From assembly GCA_029953615.1 (NCBI GenBank), contig CP124529.1, positions 2,384,998 to 2,448,997 of the forward strand: a DNA stretch of 64,000 nt, read 5' to 3'. The DNA is from Pseudomonas putida (GTDB lineage: Bacteria > Pseudomonadota > Gammaproteobacteria > Pseudomonadales > Pseudomonadaceae). Positions 47,131-56,503 of this stretch are shown piece after piece. A program made the translations under genes and the position numbers. The notes under the pieces were generated by a model that had not been told where the DNA came from, searched no databases, and was given only the letters and a program-made list of their open reading frames with translations. Each line of letters starts with the position of its first letter. Position 1 is the first letter of the stretch.

Positions 47131-48999
47131 ATGACTGAAGACGCTGAGCGCTGGAAAGAAAAATACCTGAAAAGCATCGAGCAGCAGGAAAAGCTCGAGC
47201 GCCGTTGGGACGCCCGTCTCGACCTGCTGCGCCGCGGCCTGGTACGCAGCACCCTGGCTGCCGAAGGCAGCGACAAGGTAGTGGACGAGTGCATGAAGGA
47301 AATGCGCGAGGTCATCCGCAGCGACAACATGGATGCCGGCCTTGCCGGGCTCATTCCGCGCCTTGAGAAAGCGGTGCTGGACTCCGAGCACCGCCGGGAA
47401 ACCCGCATGAATCAGGTCAGCGATGCACTGGCCGCGCTGGTCGCTCAACTGCAAGGCCTGCCGCTGCCAAACGATGTATCGCGGCCGTTGAAAAAACTGG
47501 CGAAGAAGCTCGACGGTGGCGTGGCCCAGTCCCGCGACCTGCCGCCGTTGCTAGGTGAGTTGAGTGGCTTGCAGGGCCGTGCGCTGTCAGCGCTGGGCAA
47601 GTCGGAAGAAGACGCCCGGCCCGGGTTCCTGCAGCGTTTGTTCGGTAGCCGCGAGGATGACGCGCAAGGCCAGCCAGCCCTTGTGGCGCTGCCTGTTACC
47701 GAGGTGGCGCCGGGCAGGGTCGATGCCGACGACGTGGACGCGCTGCAGCCGCTGCCAGCTGTTGGCGAGGTGCCCGTGGCGCCCACACCCGAGCTGGAGG
47801 CTGCTGGCCCGGCGCTGATCGAAACGGCCGAACTGGAGCCAGCCCCGGAAGTTGCCGCCAGCGAGCCGCCAGCTGAAGCAGAACCGGTACAAACCCTCGA
47901 GGAAAGCTTCGGCGAAGACGGCCCCTATGCCCTGCCCTACGCGGTAGAGCCGCCTTACAGCCAGGTCGCCGCGCACATCGAGCATACCCTGATCGGTCTG
48001 CTCGATGACCTCAGCTTGCCGGAGCGGCACAAGGCCCAGGCACTGAACATGCGCGAGCGGGTGGCCCGCGGCTTGAACTGGTATGAGCTGATCCCCGTGC
48101 TGGATGACCTGGCGGTGCTCATGCTGGCGATCACTGACAGCGGCCAGCACGAATTCGAAACCTACCTGCAGCAGCTCAACGAACGGCTGGAAGGTTTCCA
48201 GAGCCACCTGCACGAGGCCAGCGCCGGTCATGCCGACAACAGCTCGGCCGCCCGCGAACTGGATACCCAGTTGCGTGAGCACGTCGATGGGCTGCAGAGC
48301 AGTGTGCAAGGTGCCGCCGATGTGGACAGCCTCAAGCACATTCTGGAAAACCGCCTGGAAGGCCTGCTGGTGACCATGGACGAGCACAAGCACGAGCGCG
48401 ATCGCCGCGAGCAGGAGCTGGCCGGGCGCCTGCAAGGGCTGTCGGAACGGGTGGCGAACATGGAGCAGGAGGCGCTCGGCTACCGCGAGCACCTGGAAGA
48501 GCAGCGCCAGAAGGCCCTGCTCGATCCCCTTACCGGCCTGCCCAACCGCGCGGCGTGGAGCGAGCGGGTCGAGCGAGAGATACTCGAATGGCAGGCGCAC
48601 GGCGGTCATCTGGCGATGGCGATCCTCGATCTGGACCATTTCAAGCGTATCAACGACGGCTATGGGCACCTGGCCGGGGACAAGGTACTGAAGATCGTCG
48701 CCGACCAGTTGCGCAAGCGCCTGCGCAGCCGTGATTTCATCGCCCGCTTTGGCGGCGAGGAGTTTGTCCTGCTGCTGCCGCAGACCTCGCCGGCCGTCGC
48801 CGCCCAGATGGCCGAGGCGCTGCGGGCCGCGGTCGAGGCATGCCCGTTCCACTTCAAGGGCGAAAGGGTGGTGATCACCACGTCCATCGGCCTGGGTGCA
48901 TTCCGTTCTGGCGAGCGCGGTGACCAGGTGCTCAAGCGCGCAGATGCGGCGCTCTACCGGGCCAAGGAGTTGGGGCGCAATCGCGTGGAACAGGCATAG
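47131..48999 (+). CDS. Diguanylate cyclase (GGDEF) with long coiled-coil N-terminus
   Basis: 622 residues from ATG 47131 (a TTG at 47104 would add nine residues). No membrane segment. An N-terminal helical domain of ~450 residues ends in coiled coil ('EQELAGRLQGLSERVANMEQEA'), then a C-terminal GGDEF domain with active motif GGEEF and an inhibitory I-site RSRD five residues before it. It should make cyclic di-GMP with product feedback inhibition. Next to an EAL gene at 50120. Confidence 0.92.
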   Translation: MTEDAERWKEKYLKSIEQQEKLERRWDARLDLLRRGLVRSTLAAEGSDKVVDECMKEMREVIRSDNMDAGLAGLIPRLEKAVLDSEHRRETRMNQVSDALAALVAQLQGLPLPNDVSRPLKKLAKKLDGGVAQSRDLPPLLGELSGLQGRALSALGKSEEDARPGFLQRLFGSREDDAQGQPALVALPVTEVAPGRVDADDVDALQPLPAVGEVPVAPTPELEAAGPALIETAELEPAPEVAASEPPAEAEPVQTLEESFGEDGPYALPYAVEPPYSQVAAHIEHTLIGLLDDLSLPERHKAQALNMRERVARGLNWYELIPVLDDLAVLMLAITDSGQHEFETYLQQLNERLEGFQSHLHEASAGHADNSSAARELDTQLREHVDGLQSSVQGAADVDSLKHILENRLEGLLVTMDEHKHERDRREQELAGRLQGLSERVANMEQEALGYREHLEEQRQKALLDPLTGLPNRAAWSERVEREILEWQAHGGHLAMAILDLDHFKRINDGYGHLAGDKVLKIVADQLRKRLRSRDFIARFGGEEFVLLLPQTSPAVAAQMAEALRAAVEACPFHFKGERVVITTSIGLGAFRSGERGDQVLKRADAALYRAKELGRNRVEQA

Positions 49000-49079
49000 C
49001 CGCCAGCCGCAGACTCGCGGCAAGCACGCCCCTTGGCGAGCACGTTATACTGTAGCGCTCATTAGCTGAGGCCATTGAC

Positions 49080-49868
49080 GTGCTTTCCACGCTTAAAAAA
49101 ACCCTGATTTCCTTCCTGCTGTTATCTGTTGCCGGTTGCTCGACGGGCCTGCGCATCGACCGTAGCCACCCTTCGGCCAATCAGGACAACCGCATCCAGT
49201 TCGTTGTCCTGCACTACACCAATGCTTCGCTGGAGCGTTCCCTGGCGTTGCTCACCCATGGCGAAGTAAGCAGCCATTATCTGATCGGTGACGGCCCGGC
49301 GACGGTGTACCAGCTGGTGGATGAAAGCCGCCGCGCCTGGCATGCCGGTGATAGCCAGTGGCAGGGGCGAACCTGGCTGAACTCATCCTCCATTGGTATC
49401 GAAATCGTCAACCCGGGCTTCACCGACACGCCGAATGGCCGGGTCTGGCACCCTTATAGCGAAACGCAGGTCCAGTCACTGATCGCGCTGCTCAAGGACA
49501 TCGTCAAACGTAACAACATCGAGCCACGGCACATCATTGGCCACAGCGATATCGCGCCGCTGCGCAAGCTGGACCCGGGGCCGCTGTTCCCGTGGAAGCG
49601 CCTGGCCGACGCCGGGCTGGGTGTCTGGCCGGACGCCAATGCCGTGGCACGGCAGCAGGCCTATTTCAGCGTCAACCCGCCCAGCGTTGGCTGGTACCAG
49701 CAGGAGCTGGCGCGGTTTGGCTATGCGATCGAGCAGACTGGGGTACTGGATGTTGCCACCCGCCATGTAATCGCCGCGTTCCAGATGCGTTTCCGCCCGC
49801 AGCGCTTCGATGGCATGCCGGATGCGCAGACGGCGGCGATGCTGCAAGTGCTCAACCGGATGCGTTGA
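49080..49868 (+). CDS. AmpD-like N-acetylmuramoyl-L-alanine amidase lipoprotein (AmpDh2 type)
   Basis: 262 residues from GTG 49080 with lipobox LSVAGC (Cys20). Amidase_2 domain: 'QFVVLHYTNASLERS' and 'HIIGHSDIAPLRKLDPGPLFPW' supply the zinc ligands and catalytic residues. A C-terminal peptidoglycan-binding domain ('EQTGVLDVATRHVIAAFQMRF') follows. The lipid anchor points to the outer membrane, as for AmpDh2, rather than the cytosolic AmpD; it probably recycles cell-wall fragments in the periplasm. Confidence 0.9.
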   Translation: MLSTLKKTLISFLLLSVAGCSTGLRIDRSHPSANQDNRIQFVVLHYTNASLERSLALLTHGEVSSHYLIGDGPATVYQLVDESRRAWHAGDSQWQGRTWLNSSSIGIEIVNPGFTDTPNGRVWHPYSETQVQSLIALLKDIVKRNNIEPRHIIGHSDIAPLRKLDPGPLFPWKRLADAGLGVWPDANAVARQQAYFSVNPPSVGWYQQELARFGYAIEQTGVLDVATRHVIAAFQMRFRPQRFDGMPDAQTAAMLQVLNRMR

Positions 49869-49891
49869 GCCGTCAGCGAGGCTACGCGGAC

Positions 49892-49980
49892 GCTGTGGGA
49901 GCGGGCGCGCCCGCGAACACCGGCGTAGCCGGTGCCAGCCACCGCGTTTACTTCTTCGCGGGCACGCCCGCTCCCACAGG
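49892..49980. repeat. REP pair (inverted)
   Basis: CTGTGGGAGCGGGCGCGCCC at 49892 and the inverted GCGGGCACGCCCGCTCCCAC ending about 49979. Confidence 0.9.
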
Positions 49981-50119
49981 GTCCGTGTCGCGCTTGCATA
50001 CCGAGTTCTCTGCGCGACAGCGCAGCCTTGGGAGGTGGCCAATATCCCAACAAGGAAACGAAGCGCCCAACGGCGAAGGTGATTCCTGATCCAGTTGCTA
50101 TACCTTAGTTATCAACCGG

Positions 50120-51733
50120 ATGCCTTCGATGTCAGCCCTCATCGCCTTGCTGCGCCAAATTTTTTACCGTCCCTGGATGCTGGCCACATTGGCAGCACTG
50201 GCCAGCGCGGCACTGTTGCTTTCTGCCAGCATCGGCATTGCCTTGCAACAGATGAAGCAAAGCGAGAGTGCACAGATGAATGCCCAGGGCGAACGCTTTC
50301 TCGAGCGCCTCGAGCAGGTGTTCGGCCAGTTGCGCGAAGGGGTCGACCTGCTGCAGGCGCAGCCCTTGCGCGGCTGCAGCCCGGCGATGCTGACGGCATT
50401 GCAGCAGGTAGGCCTGAGTTCACGCTTCATTTATGAAGCCGCCTACGTGGACGGTGATGTCGTGTGCTCCAACCGCGGTGATGAGCGCGCGTTCGAGCCG
50501 TTGCGCGCCCCCGATATCCAGGGGCCGACCTACAGCTACTGGCTGAACACCACGACCGAACCGAACGAGAACCTGGCCGCGCTGATGCTGGGGCGGGGCA
50601 AGTTCGTGGTGTCCACCTCCCGTGGGCACCTGACCGATGTAGTCGACCTGCCACCGGGCGGAAGCCTGGTGGTGGTGCTGGACCACGGCACCCGGGCGAT
50701 CCCCGTGCTGGGCCCACCGCAGGTATGGCCGCCGCCCTCGGCCTGGTCGACCAGCCACAAGGCGCTGCTCGAACTCAGCGACCGCCTGATCTATCGCATG
50801 CCAACCAAGTCGCCGGATTACCAGTTGGTGCTTATCGCCCCACGGGCGAGTCTGCCGTTGAGGATGAACGGCATGCTCTGGCTGCTGTTCCCTGGCAGTG
50901 TACTGGCAGCCTGCTGCATCGGTTGGCTGGTGCTGCAACTGATCCTGCAGCGGCGCTCGATGAGCTCGGAACTGCAAAATGCCTTGCGCCGCGGCGAGCT
51001 GCAGGTGCTCTACCAGCCGATCTTCGAGCTCGACAGCCGGCGCTGTGTGGGGGCCGAGGCCCTGGTGCGCTGGCGTCGCCCGGATGGCACCCTGACCAGC
51101 CCGGACCTGTTCATTCCGCTGGCGGAGAACACCGGGCAGATTCGGCAGATCACCGACTTTGTCCTGCAGCGTGTGCTGGAGCAACTCGGGCAGTTGCTGC
51201 GCTCGCACCCAAACTTGTACATTTCGGTGAACCTGGCGGCCTGCGATGTGATGGTGCCGCGCATTGGCCGGGTGGCGGCGCGCTTGCTGGCGTTGCACCG
51301 GGTGGCGGCCAGCCAGATTGCCTTCGAAGTGACTGAGCGCGGGCTGATCGACGTGGTGGTGGCCCGCGACAACCTGCAGGCGCTGCGCGCGGTGGGGCAT
51401 CAGGTGCTGATCGATGACTTTGGTACGGGCTACTGCAGCCTGGCCTACCTGCAGACCCTGCCAGTGGACTGCCTGAAGATCGACAAGGCCTTTATCGATG
51501 CCTTGGGACACGATGCCGCCAGCAGCGGTGTTGCCCCGCATATCATCCGCATGGCTCATGACCTGCACTTGCGGGTGATTGCCGAAGGCATCGAGTGTGA
51601 AGACCAGGCTGTGCTGCTGAACAGCGAAGGGGTCAATTATGGCCAGGGCTGGCTGTTTGCGCGGCCACTCAATGCCCGGCAGTTTGCCGAACTGGTGACC
51701 CGCGGACAGCTGCCGCGGCGGGTTGAGCATTGA
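50120..51733 (+). CDS. Membrane-bound EAL-domain c-di-GMP phosphodiesterase with CSS-motif-like sensor
   Basis: 537 residues. Two membrane helices (about 17-42 and 250-272) enclose a periplasmic domain with 'LRGCSPAM' and 'GDVVCSNRGDE', where the usual C-S-S is C-S-N. The cytoplasmic C-terminus is an EAL domain: EALVRW, 'SVNLAACDV', 'FEVTERGL' and DDFGTGYCSLAYL with the metal-binding acidic residues kept, so it is probably active in hydrolysing c-di-GMP. In CSS-EAL proteins periplasmic disulfide state can control activity, an attractive link to nearby dsbA (inference). Confidence 0.9.
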   Translation: MPSMSALIALLRQIFYRPWMLATLAALASAALLLSASIGIALQQMKQSESAQMNAQGERFLERLEQVFGQLREGVDLLQAQPLRGCSPAMLTALQQVGLSSRFIYEAAYVDGDVVCSNRGDERAFEPLRAPDIQGPTYSYWLNTTTEPNENLAALMLGRGKFVVSTSRGHLTDVVDLPPGGSLVVVLDHGTRAIPVLGPPQVWPPPSAWSTSHKALLELSDRLIYRMPTKSPDYQLVLIAPRASLPLRMNGMLWLLFPGSVLAACCIGWLVLQLILQRRSMSSELQNALRRGELQVLYQPIFELDSRRCVGAEALVRWRRPDGTLTSPDLFIPLAENTGQIRQITDFVLQRVLEQLGQLLRSHPNLYISVNLAACDVMVPRIGRVAARLLALHRVAASQIAFEVTERGLIDVVVARDNLQALRAVGHQVLIDDFGTGYCSLAYLQTLPVDCLKIDKAFIDALGHDAASSGVAPHIIRMAHDLHLRVIAEGIECEDQAVLLNSEGVNYGQGWLFARPLNARQFAELVTRGQLPRRVEH

Positions 51734-51780
51734 GCGATTGCTGCTGGCCTGCGAGATCCCTGTAGATACTCTGTTGGCGG

Positions 51781-52776
51781 TCAAGCTTTTCTGAGGTGTT
51801 CAGAGCTGAAAAGCTTGGCCGTATCAAATGGCTCATCCCCGCGCATACATGCCCAGATGCCTGTCAGGTACTTGCGCATGACAGCAGCGATAGCCTGCAT
51901 TTTCTTCTTGCCCCTGTTGACCAACGACTCGTAAAAAGCCTTCGCATAAGGGTCGCAGCGCACTGCGGTCAAGGCAGGCATGTACATGGCTGCCCGTAGA
52001 TAAGCATTCCCACTTTTGCCGAGTCTGCCGGGCTTATCAATGCTCGTTCCCGATTGGGTCTGTCGAACATCGAGACCCGCGTGGCGAGCTACCTGCGAGG
52101 ACTTGAGCATTTGAGGAAGGATGGTCAGTTCAGCCAATGCCGCAAGTGCAGAGACTTCTCCCATCCCAGGCCCTGCGAGCAGCTGCTTGTACTGCCGAGT
52201 AAGCGTCGGACACTGGGCGACCAGCTCGCGGCCCGCCTTACGAAAGCGCTCAATTCGATTATCCAGTGAAGCAATCGCTTCCTCCTGATCCTCGATCAGC
52301 ATCGACACGGTTGTAGCGGTCGCCTGCAATGCATGCAGTTCGTTCTTCGCCCTTGTACGATGCCCCACCAAACGATTGATGTGTCGCCCCAGAGCCCTCA
52401 GTTCAAGCTGCACAAGGCTTGGAGGTGTCCACAAGCGCGGTGTCATACGCTCGCCGTACTCGGACAGCAGTTGAGCATCTATTGCATCGGTCTTGCTGTT
52501 CACCAGCATCAGTTTGGCGAAATTGTGGAAGCTCTTGGGGTTGATCACGGATACAGGGAGGTCAGCCGCATGTAGCTCAAGGGCCAAGTCCAGGTAATAG
52601 ATTCCGGTCGCCTCCATCACGATCGACTTGGGTTTGAGTGCCAGCAGCTTTTTCACCGCAGCCTTACGGCCTGCAGGGGTTTGAGCGATATCCCACTGTC
52701 CGGCCGGACGCCCATCTTTACGCACCCCAACGACCGAAGTACGTGAGCCGATATCGACGCCAACCCAGACACTCAT
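51781..52776 (-). CDS. IS110-family transposase (DEDD/Tnp20)
   Basis: 331 residues. N-terminal RuvC-like DEDD domain: 'VWVGVDIGS' (Asp), 'IVMEATGIYY' (Glu), 'NSKTDAIDAQLL' (Asp pair). C-terminal Tnp20 domain: 'LLAGPGMGEVSALAALAEL', 'HAGLDVRQTQSGT', 'GKSGNAYLRAAMYMPALT' with the catalytic Ser probably in G-K-S-G-N. Apparently intact and full length. Starts from ATG 52776. IS110 recombinases are guided by a bridge RNA from the adjacent non-coding end. Confidence 0.93.
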   Translation of the reverse strand: MSVWVGVDIGSRTSVVGVRKDGRPAGQWDIAQTPAGRKAAVKKLLALKPKSIVMEATGIYYLDLALELHAADLPVSVINPKSFHNFAKLMLVNSKTDAIDAQLLSEYGERMTPRLWTPPSLVQLELRALGRHINRLVGHRTRAKNELHALQATATTVSMLIEDQEEAIASLDNRIERFRKAGRELVAQCPTLTRQYKQLLAGPGMGEVSALAALAELTILPQMLKSSQVARHAGLDVRQTQSGTSIDKPGRLGKSGNAYLRAAMYMPALTAVRCDPYAKAFYESLVNRGKKKMQAIAAVMRKYLTGIWACMRGDEPFDTAKLFSSEHLRKA

Positions 52777-53036
52777 TCCTTCCCTCTCCCAAGCGAGTTA
52801 GGTAACAATGGCCTCCGGTTCCCCGACCTCGAACTTCATGCTGCTGCAACCTTGTAATGCGAAGTCCGACTTGTCGGCTTCTCGATACTCTTCGCAGTGG
52901 GGCAATGAGGCGGGGGGCCTCTCTACATACAAGGTCAGGGGCAATACCTGCCTTCAGGAGCGATCGGCCTCCCCGGAAGTGCTTCTTCAGCCCGACGAGA
53001 ATAACCTCTCCCGCTAGGCCAGACACAACATACAAG
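52777..53036 (-). ncRNA. Candidate bridge-RNA region of the IS110 element
   Basis: The 260-base non-coding end upstream of the transposase. It contains ACATACAAGG (52925-52934), identical to the element's own end at 53028-53037; GATACTCT (52884-52891), identical to the opposite end at 51765-51772; and CAGGAGCGATCGGCC (52955-52969), close to the target CAGGAGCGGCC or TAGGAGCGGCC. Order along the minus strand is target-like then donor-like, as in IS110 bridge RNAs. Exact RNA ends and pairing are not determined. Confidence 0.45.
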
Positions 53037-53155
53037 GAGCGGCCTTGTGTCGCGATGGGCTGCAAAGCAGCCCCAGGATCCAGGCCACAGTGCATAAATC
53101 GCAGGGGGCTGCTGCGCAGCCCATCGCGACACAAGGCCGCTCCTGCAAGGGGCGT
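53037..53155. repeat. REP pair (GGAGCGGCC type), interrupted by the IS110 element
   Basis: The first palindrome begins GAGCGGCCTTGTGTCGCGA directly at the IS end, and the inverted copy CATCGCGACACAAGGCCGC lies near 53122. The missing head (CCCTGTAG) is across the IS at 51758-51765. Confidence 0.85.
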
Positions 53156-53166
53156 GTCACGAGCCG

Positions 53167-54933
53167 TCAGACCGGCAGCGCCATGTAGAACTGGGTCCCC
53201 TGCCCTGGCCGGGAAAACACGCCCATGCGCCCGCCATGCAGCTGCACGATCTCTTTACACAAGGCCAGCCCCAACCCCGCGCCGCCTTTCTTGCGCCCTA
53301 CCTGGACAAAGGGTTCGAAGATGCGGCCTTGTTGCCCATAGGCAATGCCCTCGCCGTTATCTTCGACACTGATGATCACCCGTTCCGCATGCCGTCGTGC
53401 GTGCAGGCGGATACGCCCGCCGCTGGCGGTATGGCGGATGGCATTGTGCAACAGGTTATCCAGCACCCGGTCCAGCTGGGTGACATCGGCCTGGATACGC
53501 GGCAGCGGCGGCTCCAGTTCGGTGATCAACTCGATCTGCTTGTGCGCCGCCGGTTCGGCAAAGCGCTGTTGTGCGCGCTCCAGCAGCTCGTCGATGGCGC
53601 ACGGGGCCAGGTCGAGCTTCTGCATTCCGCTCTGGTAGCGGCTGAAGTTGAGCAGGTCGTTGATCAACTGGGTCAGGCGCTGCATTTCCTCGCCGATGGT
53701 TTCCAGCAGGTCATGCTCGCGCGCCTCGGGGGGGAACCTGAGCCGCTCGCGCAACAGGCCGAAGGCCATGTGCATCCCGGTCACCGGGGTACGCAGCTCG
53801 TGGGAAGCGCGCAGCACGAACTCGCTGCGCACGCGTTCGAAGGCTCGCTGCTCGGTGACATCGTGCAGCACCATCACCGCACCAAGGATCGGCCCTTGGG
53901 GATGGCTGACCGGGGTAAGGCTGTAGGCGAGCAGGCGCGTTTCGTCATCGACCTCAATGCTCAGGTCGTCCGGCTGGCGGTCCAGATTGCCGCCGCGCAG
54001 CACCTGGCGTAGCTGCTGTTCCAGCTCCGGGCGCTGCAGGGCTTCGGCCAGGCTGCTGCCGACACGGCTGTCGGTCCAGCCCAGCTGGCGCTGTGCTACT
54101 GGGTTGAGGTGTTCCAGGCGGCCTTGGCGGTTAATGATCAGCAGGCCATCGTCAATGCTGTCCAGTACCGCCTGCAAGCGTTGCTGGCCGGCCAGGAGCT
54201 CGTCGACGTTGGTGGCCTGGTGCTTGCGCAAGGCTTCTGCCATCAAGCCGAAGCGGCGGGTCAGCTGGTTCAGTTCGGTGGCCTGGGTGACCGGCAGGGT
54301 GACGTCGAAATTGCCCTTGCCAAGTTGATCGGCCGCCTGGGCCAAGGCTTCGATCGGCTGGCCGAAGCGCCGGGCGATGTTGTGCGCAGTAATGAAGCCC
54401 AGGACCAGCACCACCAGGCCCATCAGGCCAAGTACGCCGCTGACCAGCAGGGCATGGTCGCGGGTGTGCTCCTCACTGCGGGTGATGTGTTCCAGGGCCT
54501 CCTTGTGCGATTCGATCAGGTCGGTGCGCACCTGGTTGAACGCGGCGCCCAGGGGCTGCTCCACGCCCATGCTACGGGCCGGCGCCGGGCTATCGCGGTA
54601 GGCCTGGAGGAAGGCCTGGTAATTGCTGCTGGCCTTGCTGAAGCCCGTGCGCTCGCCGCCTTGTTCCAGCCCTTGGTTGAGCAGCATCTGAAAGTTGTCC
54701 TGCAGCAGCCGCAGGCTCTCCGGGGCGGTGTCTTCATCAAGGATAAGGGTCAGCTGTTCGCCAAGGTTCTGGCGCAATTTCAGCCCTACCTCCAGGGCGT
54801 GGGTGGTATCGCGCACCAGCCGCTGCTGCACCGTAGCCATCTGCAGCACGCTGACCAGGCCCAGCAGCAACCCGAGCAGGGCCACCGTGACCAGCGCCGA
54901 AATGCTGAGAAAAAGCCGCGTGCGCAGCTTCAT
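53167..54933 (-). CDS. kinB: Sensor histidine kinase KinB
   Basis: 588 residues. Two membrane helices (about 8-30 and 162-184) flank a periplasmic sensor. Then a HAMP domain ('GQPIEALAQAADQLGKGNFDV'), a PAS domain (about 250-365), H-box 'FVLRASHELRTPV' with His378, and HATPase motifs 'DNLLHNAIRHTASGG', 'VEDNGEGI' and 'GAGLGLALCKEIVQ'. Partner of AlgB in alginate and virulence control. ATG 54933 has GAGGTGG upstream; an in-frame GTG at 54948 overlaps the algB stop. Confidence 0.94.
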   Translation of the reverse strand: MKLRTRLFLSISALVTVALLGLLLGLVSVLQMATVQQRLVRDTTHALEVGLKLRQNLGEQLTLILDEDTAPESLRLLQDNFQMLLNQGLEQGGERTGFSKASSNYQAFLQAYRDSPAPARSMGVEQPLGAAFNQVRTDLIESHKEALEHITRSEEHTRDHALLVSGVLGLMGLVVLVLGFITAHNIARRFGQPIEALAQAADQLGKGNFDVTLPVTQATELNQLTRRFGLMAEALRKHQATNVDELLAGQQRLQAVLDSIDDGLLIINRQGRLEHLNPVAQRQLGWTDSRVGSSLAEALQRPELEQQLRQVLRGGNLDRQPDDLSIEVDDETRLLAYSLTPVSHPQGPILGAVMVLHDVTEQRAFERVRSEFVLRASHELRTPVTGMHMAFGLLRERLRFPPEAREHDLLETIGEEMQRLTQLINDLLNFSRYQSGMQKLDLAPCAIDELLERAQQRFAEPAAHKQIELITELEPPLPRIQADVTQLDRVLDNLLHNAIRHTASGGRIRLHARRHAERVIISVEDNGEGIAYGQQGRIFEPFVQVGRKKGGAGLGLALCKEIVQLHGGRMGVFSRPGQGTQFYMALPV

Positions 54934-54944
54934 GGGCGGCCACC

Positions 54945-56291
54945 TCACAGGTTGTACTGCTTGCGTTTGCGGTACAGGGTGGAGGCATCGATCCCCAGGG
55001 TCTTGGCGGCCTGGTCCAAGGTGTCGCTGGCGGCCAGCACCGCACCGATATGGGCGCGTTCCAGTTCATCCAGGCTCAGCGCTGCGCCGACACGCGGGGC
55101 GTTGCTGGCCGGCTGCTCGCCCATGCCCAGGTGGCTGATTTCCACACGCTCCTGCGGGCAGATGATGCTGGCCCGCTCCACCACGTTGCGTAATTCTCGA
55201 ATATTGCCGGGCCAGCGGTAGTTGAGCAGGGCCGTGCGGGCTTCATCACTGAAGCCGCGGGCAGGCCGGGAGTATTCCTTGACGAAGCGGGCGAGAAAGC
55301 GGTCGGCCAGGGTCAGGATGTCTTCGCTGCGCTCGCGCAGCGGCGGCAGGTGCAAGGTGATGACGTTCAGGCGATACAGCAGGTCTTCACGGAAGCGGCT
55401 TTCGCGCACCATCTCTTCGAGGTTGAGGTTGGTGGCGGCGAGGATACGCACATCGGCGCGGCGAGTGACCGGGTCACCGACGCGCTCGTATTCTTTGTCC
55501 TGGATGAAACGCAGCAGTTTGGGCTGCAAGGTGAGTGGGAAATCGCCGATTTCGTCGAGGAACAGCGTACCCCCATCAGCCTGGTTGACTCGCCCCAAGG
55601 TACTTTCGCTGGCTCCGGTGAAGGCGCCGCGGGTGTGGCCGAACAACTCGCTTTCCATCAGCTCGGCGTTCAGCGATGGGCAGTTGATGGTCACGCAGGC
55701 TTTGCGCGCGCGCTTGCTCCAGCCATGGATGGCTCGGGCCAGCTCACCTTTACCGGTGCCCGACTCGCCCAGGATAAGGATGTTGGCGTCGGTGGTGGCG
55801 ACCTGGCGGGCGGTTTCCAGCACCGCCATCATCGCCGGGCTGTGCGAGTCGAGGCCGTCTTTGGGTTTGCGAACCTCACCTTCCAGGGCCTCCAGGCGAG
55901 CAGAAAGCTGACGCACTTCCAGCTGCTTGGCGGTAGCCAGGCGCAGCTGGTCGGGGCTGCACGGTTTGACCAGGTAATCGGCGGCACCGGCCTGGATCGC
56001 GTCCACCGCCGTGTCGATCGCCGAGTGCGCGGTGACGATCACTACTCGCATCCAGGGCGCCTGAATACGCATCTGCGCCAGCACATCGAGGCCGTTGTCT
56101 TCGCCCAGGCGCAGATCAAGGAAGCATAGGTCGAATACCTGTCGCTGCAGCAGGGTTTCGGCTTGGGCGGCGCTGTTGGCCGTGGCCACGCTATAGCCTT
56201 CATCCTCCAGGCAGTAGCGGAAGGTGCGCAGGATCGCGGACTCGTCATCCACCAGCAGAATGCGGCCTTGGTTGTCCTGGGCTGATTCCAT
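54945..56291 (-). CDS. algB: NtrC-family response regulator AlgB
   Basis: 448 residues. Receiver domain with Asp59 as phosphoacceptor and Lys110. AAA+ domain: Walker A GESGTGKG (176-183), GAFTGA loop (223-228) for sigma-54 contact, Walker B 'GTLFLDEIGD'. C-terminal FIS-type HTH ('DQAAKTLGIDASTLYRKRKQ'). In P. aeruginosa AlgB controls alginate genes, is antagonised by KinB and can also receive phosphate from BphP. Operon algB-kinB on the minus strand. Confidence 0.95.
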   Translation of the reverse strand: MESAQDNQGRILLVDDESAILRTFRYCLEDEGYSVATANSAAQAETLLQRQVFDLCFLDLRLGEDNGLDVLAQMRIQAPWMRVVIVTAHSAIDTAVDAIQAGAADYLVKPCSPDQLRLATAKQLEVRQLSARLEALEGEVRKPKDGLDSHSPAMMAVLETARQVATTDANILILGESGTGKGELARAIHGWSKRARKACVTINCPSLNAELMESELFGHTRGAFTGASESTLGRVNQADGGTLFLDEIGDFPLTLQPKLLRFIQDKEYERVGDPVTRRADVRILAATNLNLEEMVRESRFREDLLYRLNVITLHLPPLRERSEDILTLADRFLARFVKEYSRPARGFSDEARTALLNYRWPGNIRELRNVVERASIICPQERVEISHLGMGEQPASNAPRVGAALSLDELERAHIGAVLAASDTLDQAAKTLGIDASTLYRKRKQYNL

Positions 56292-56503
56292 TTCCTACGC
56301 TCCTTTGGGATAGATCTTCATTTAGTGTGGGAAAAATCGGGCAAGTTGCATGGTCCATTGTGAAGGAACCTGTCCTTTGCATGCTAGCCAATGGCCCATC
56401 AGCGCCTTTAGGCCGCGATATCCCGATGATTTCCTTAGAGGTCGTCGATGGCACATTGGTTGCGAGGATTTTCAGCTTTTGCTTCACAAAAGGAGGCCCT
56501 GCC

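Larger units (their letters stand above)
51766..53036 (-). mobile_element. IS110-family insertion sequence inserted in a REP element
   Basis: About 1,271 bases. The left flank ends CCCTGTAG (51758-51765) and the right flank begins GAGCGGCCTTGTGTCGCG (53037); joined they rebuild the standard REP head TGTAGGAGCGGCC seen intact elsewhere in this window. No inverted terminal repeats or target duplication, as expected for IS110. The element holds one transposase gene (minus strand) and about 260 non-coding bases upstream of it. IS110 elements in P. putida, such as ISPpu9, are known to target REPs. End positions are uncertain by a base because of a shared G. Confidence 0.85.
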
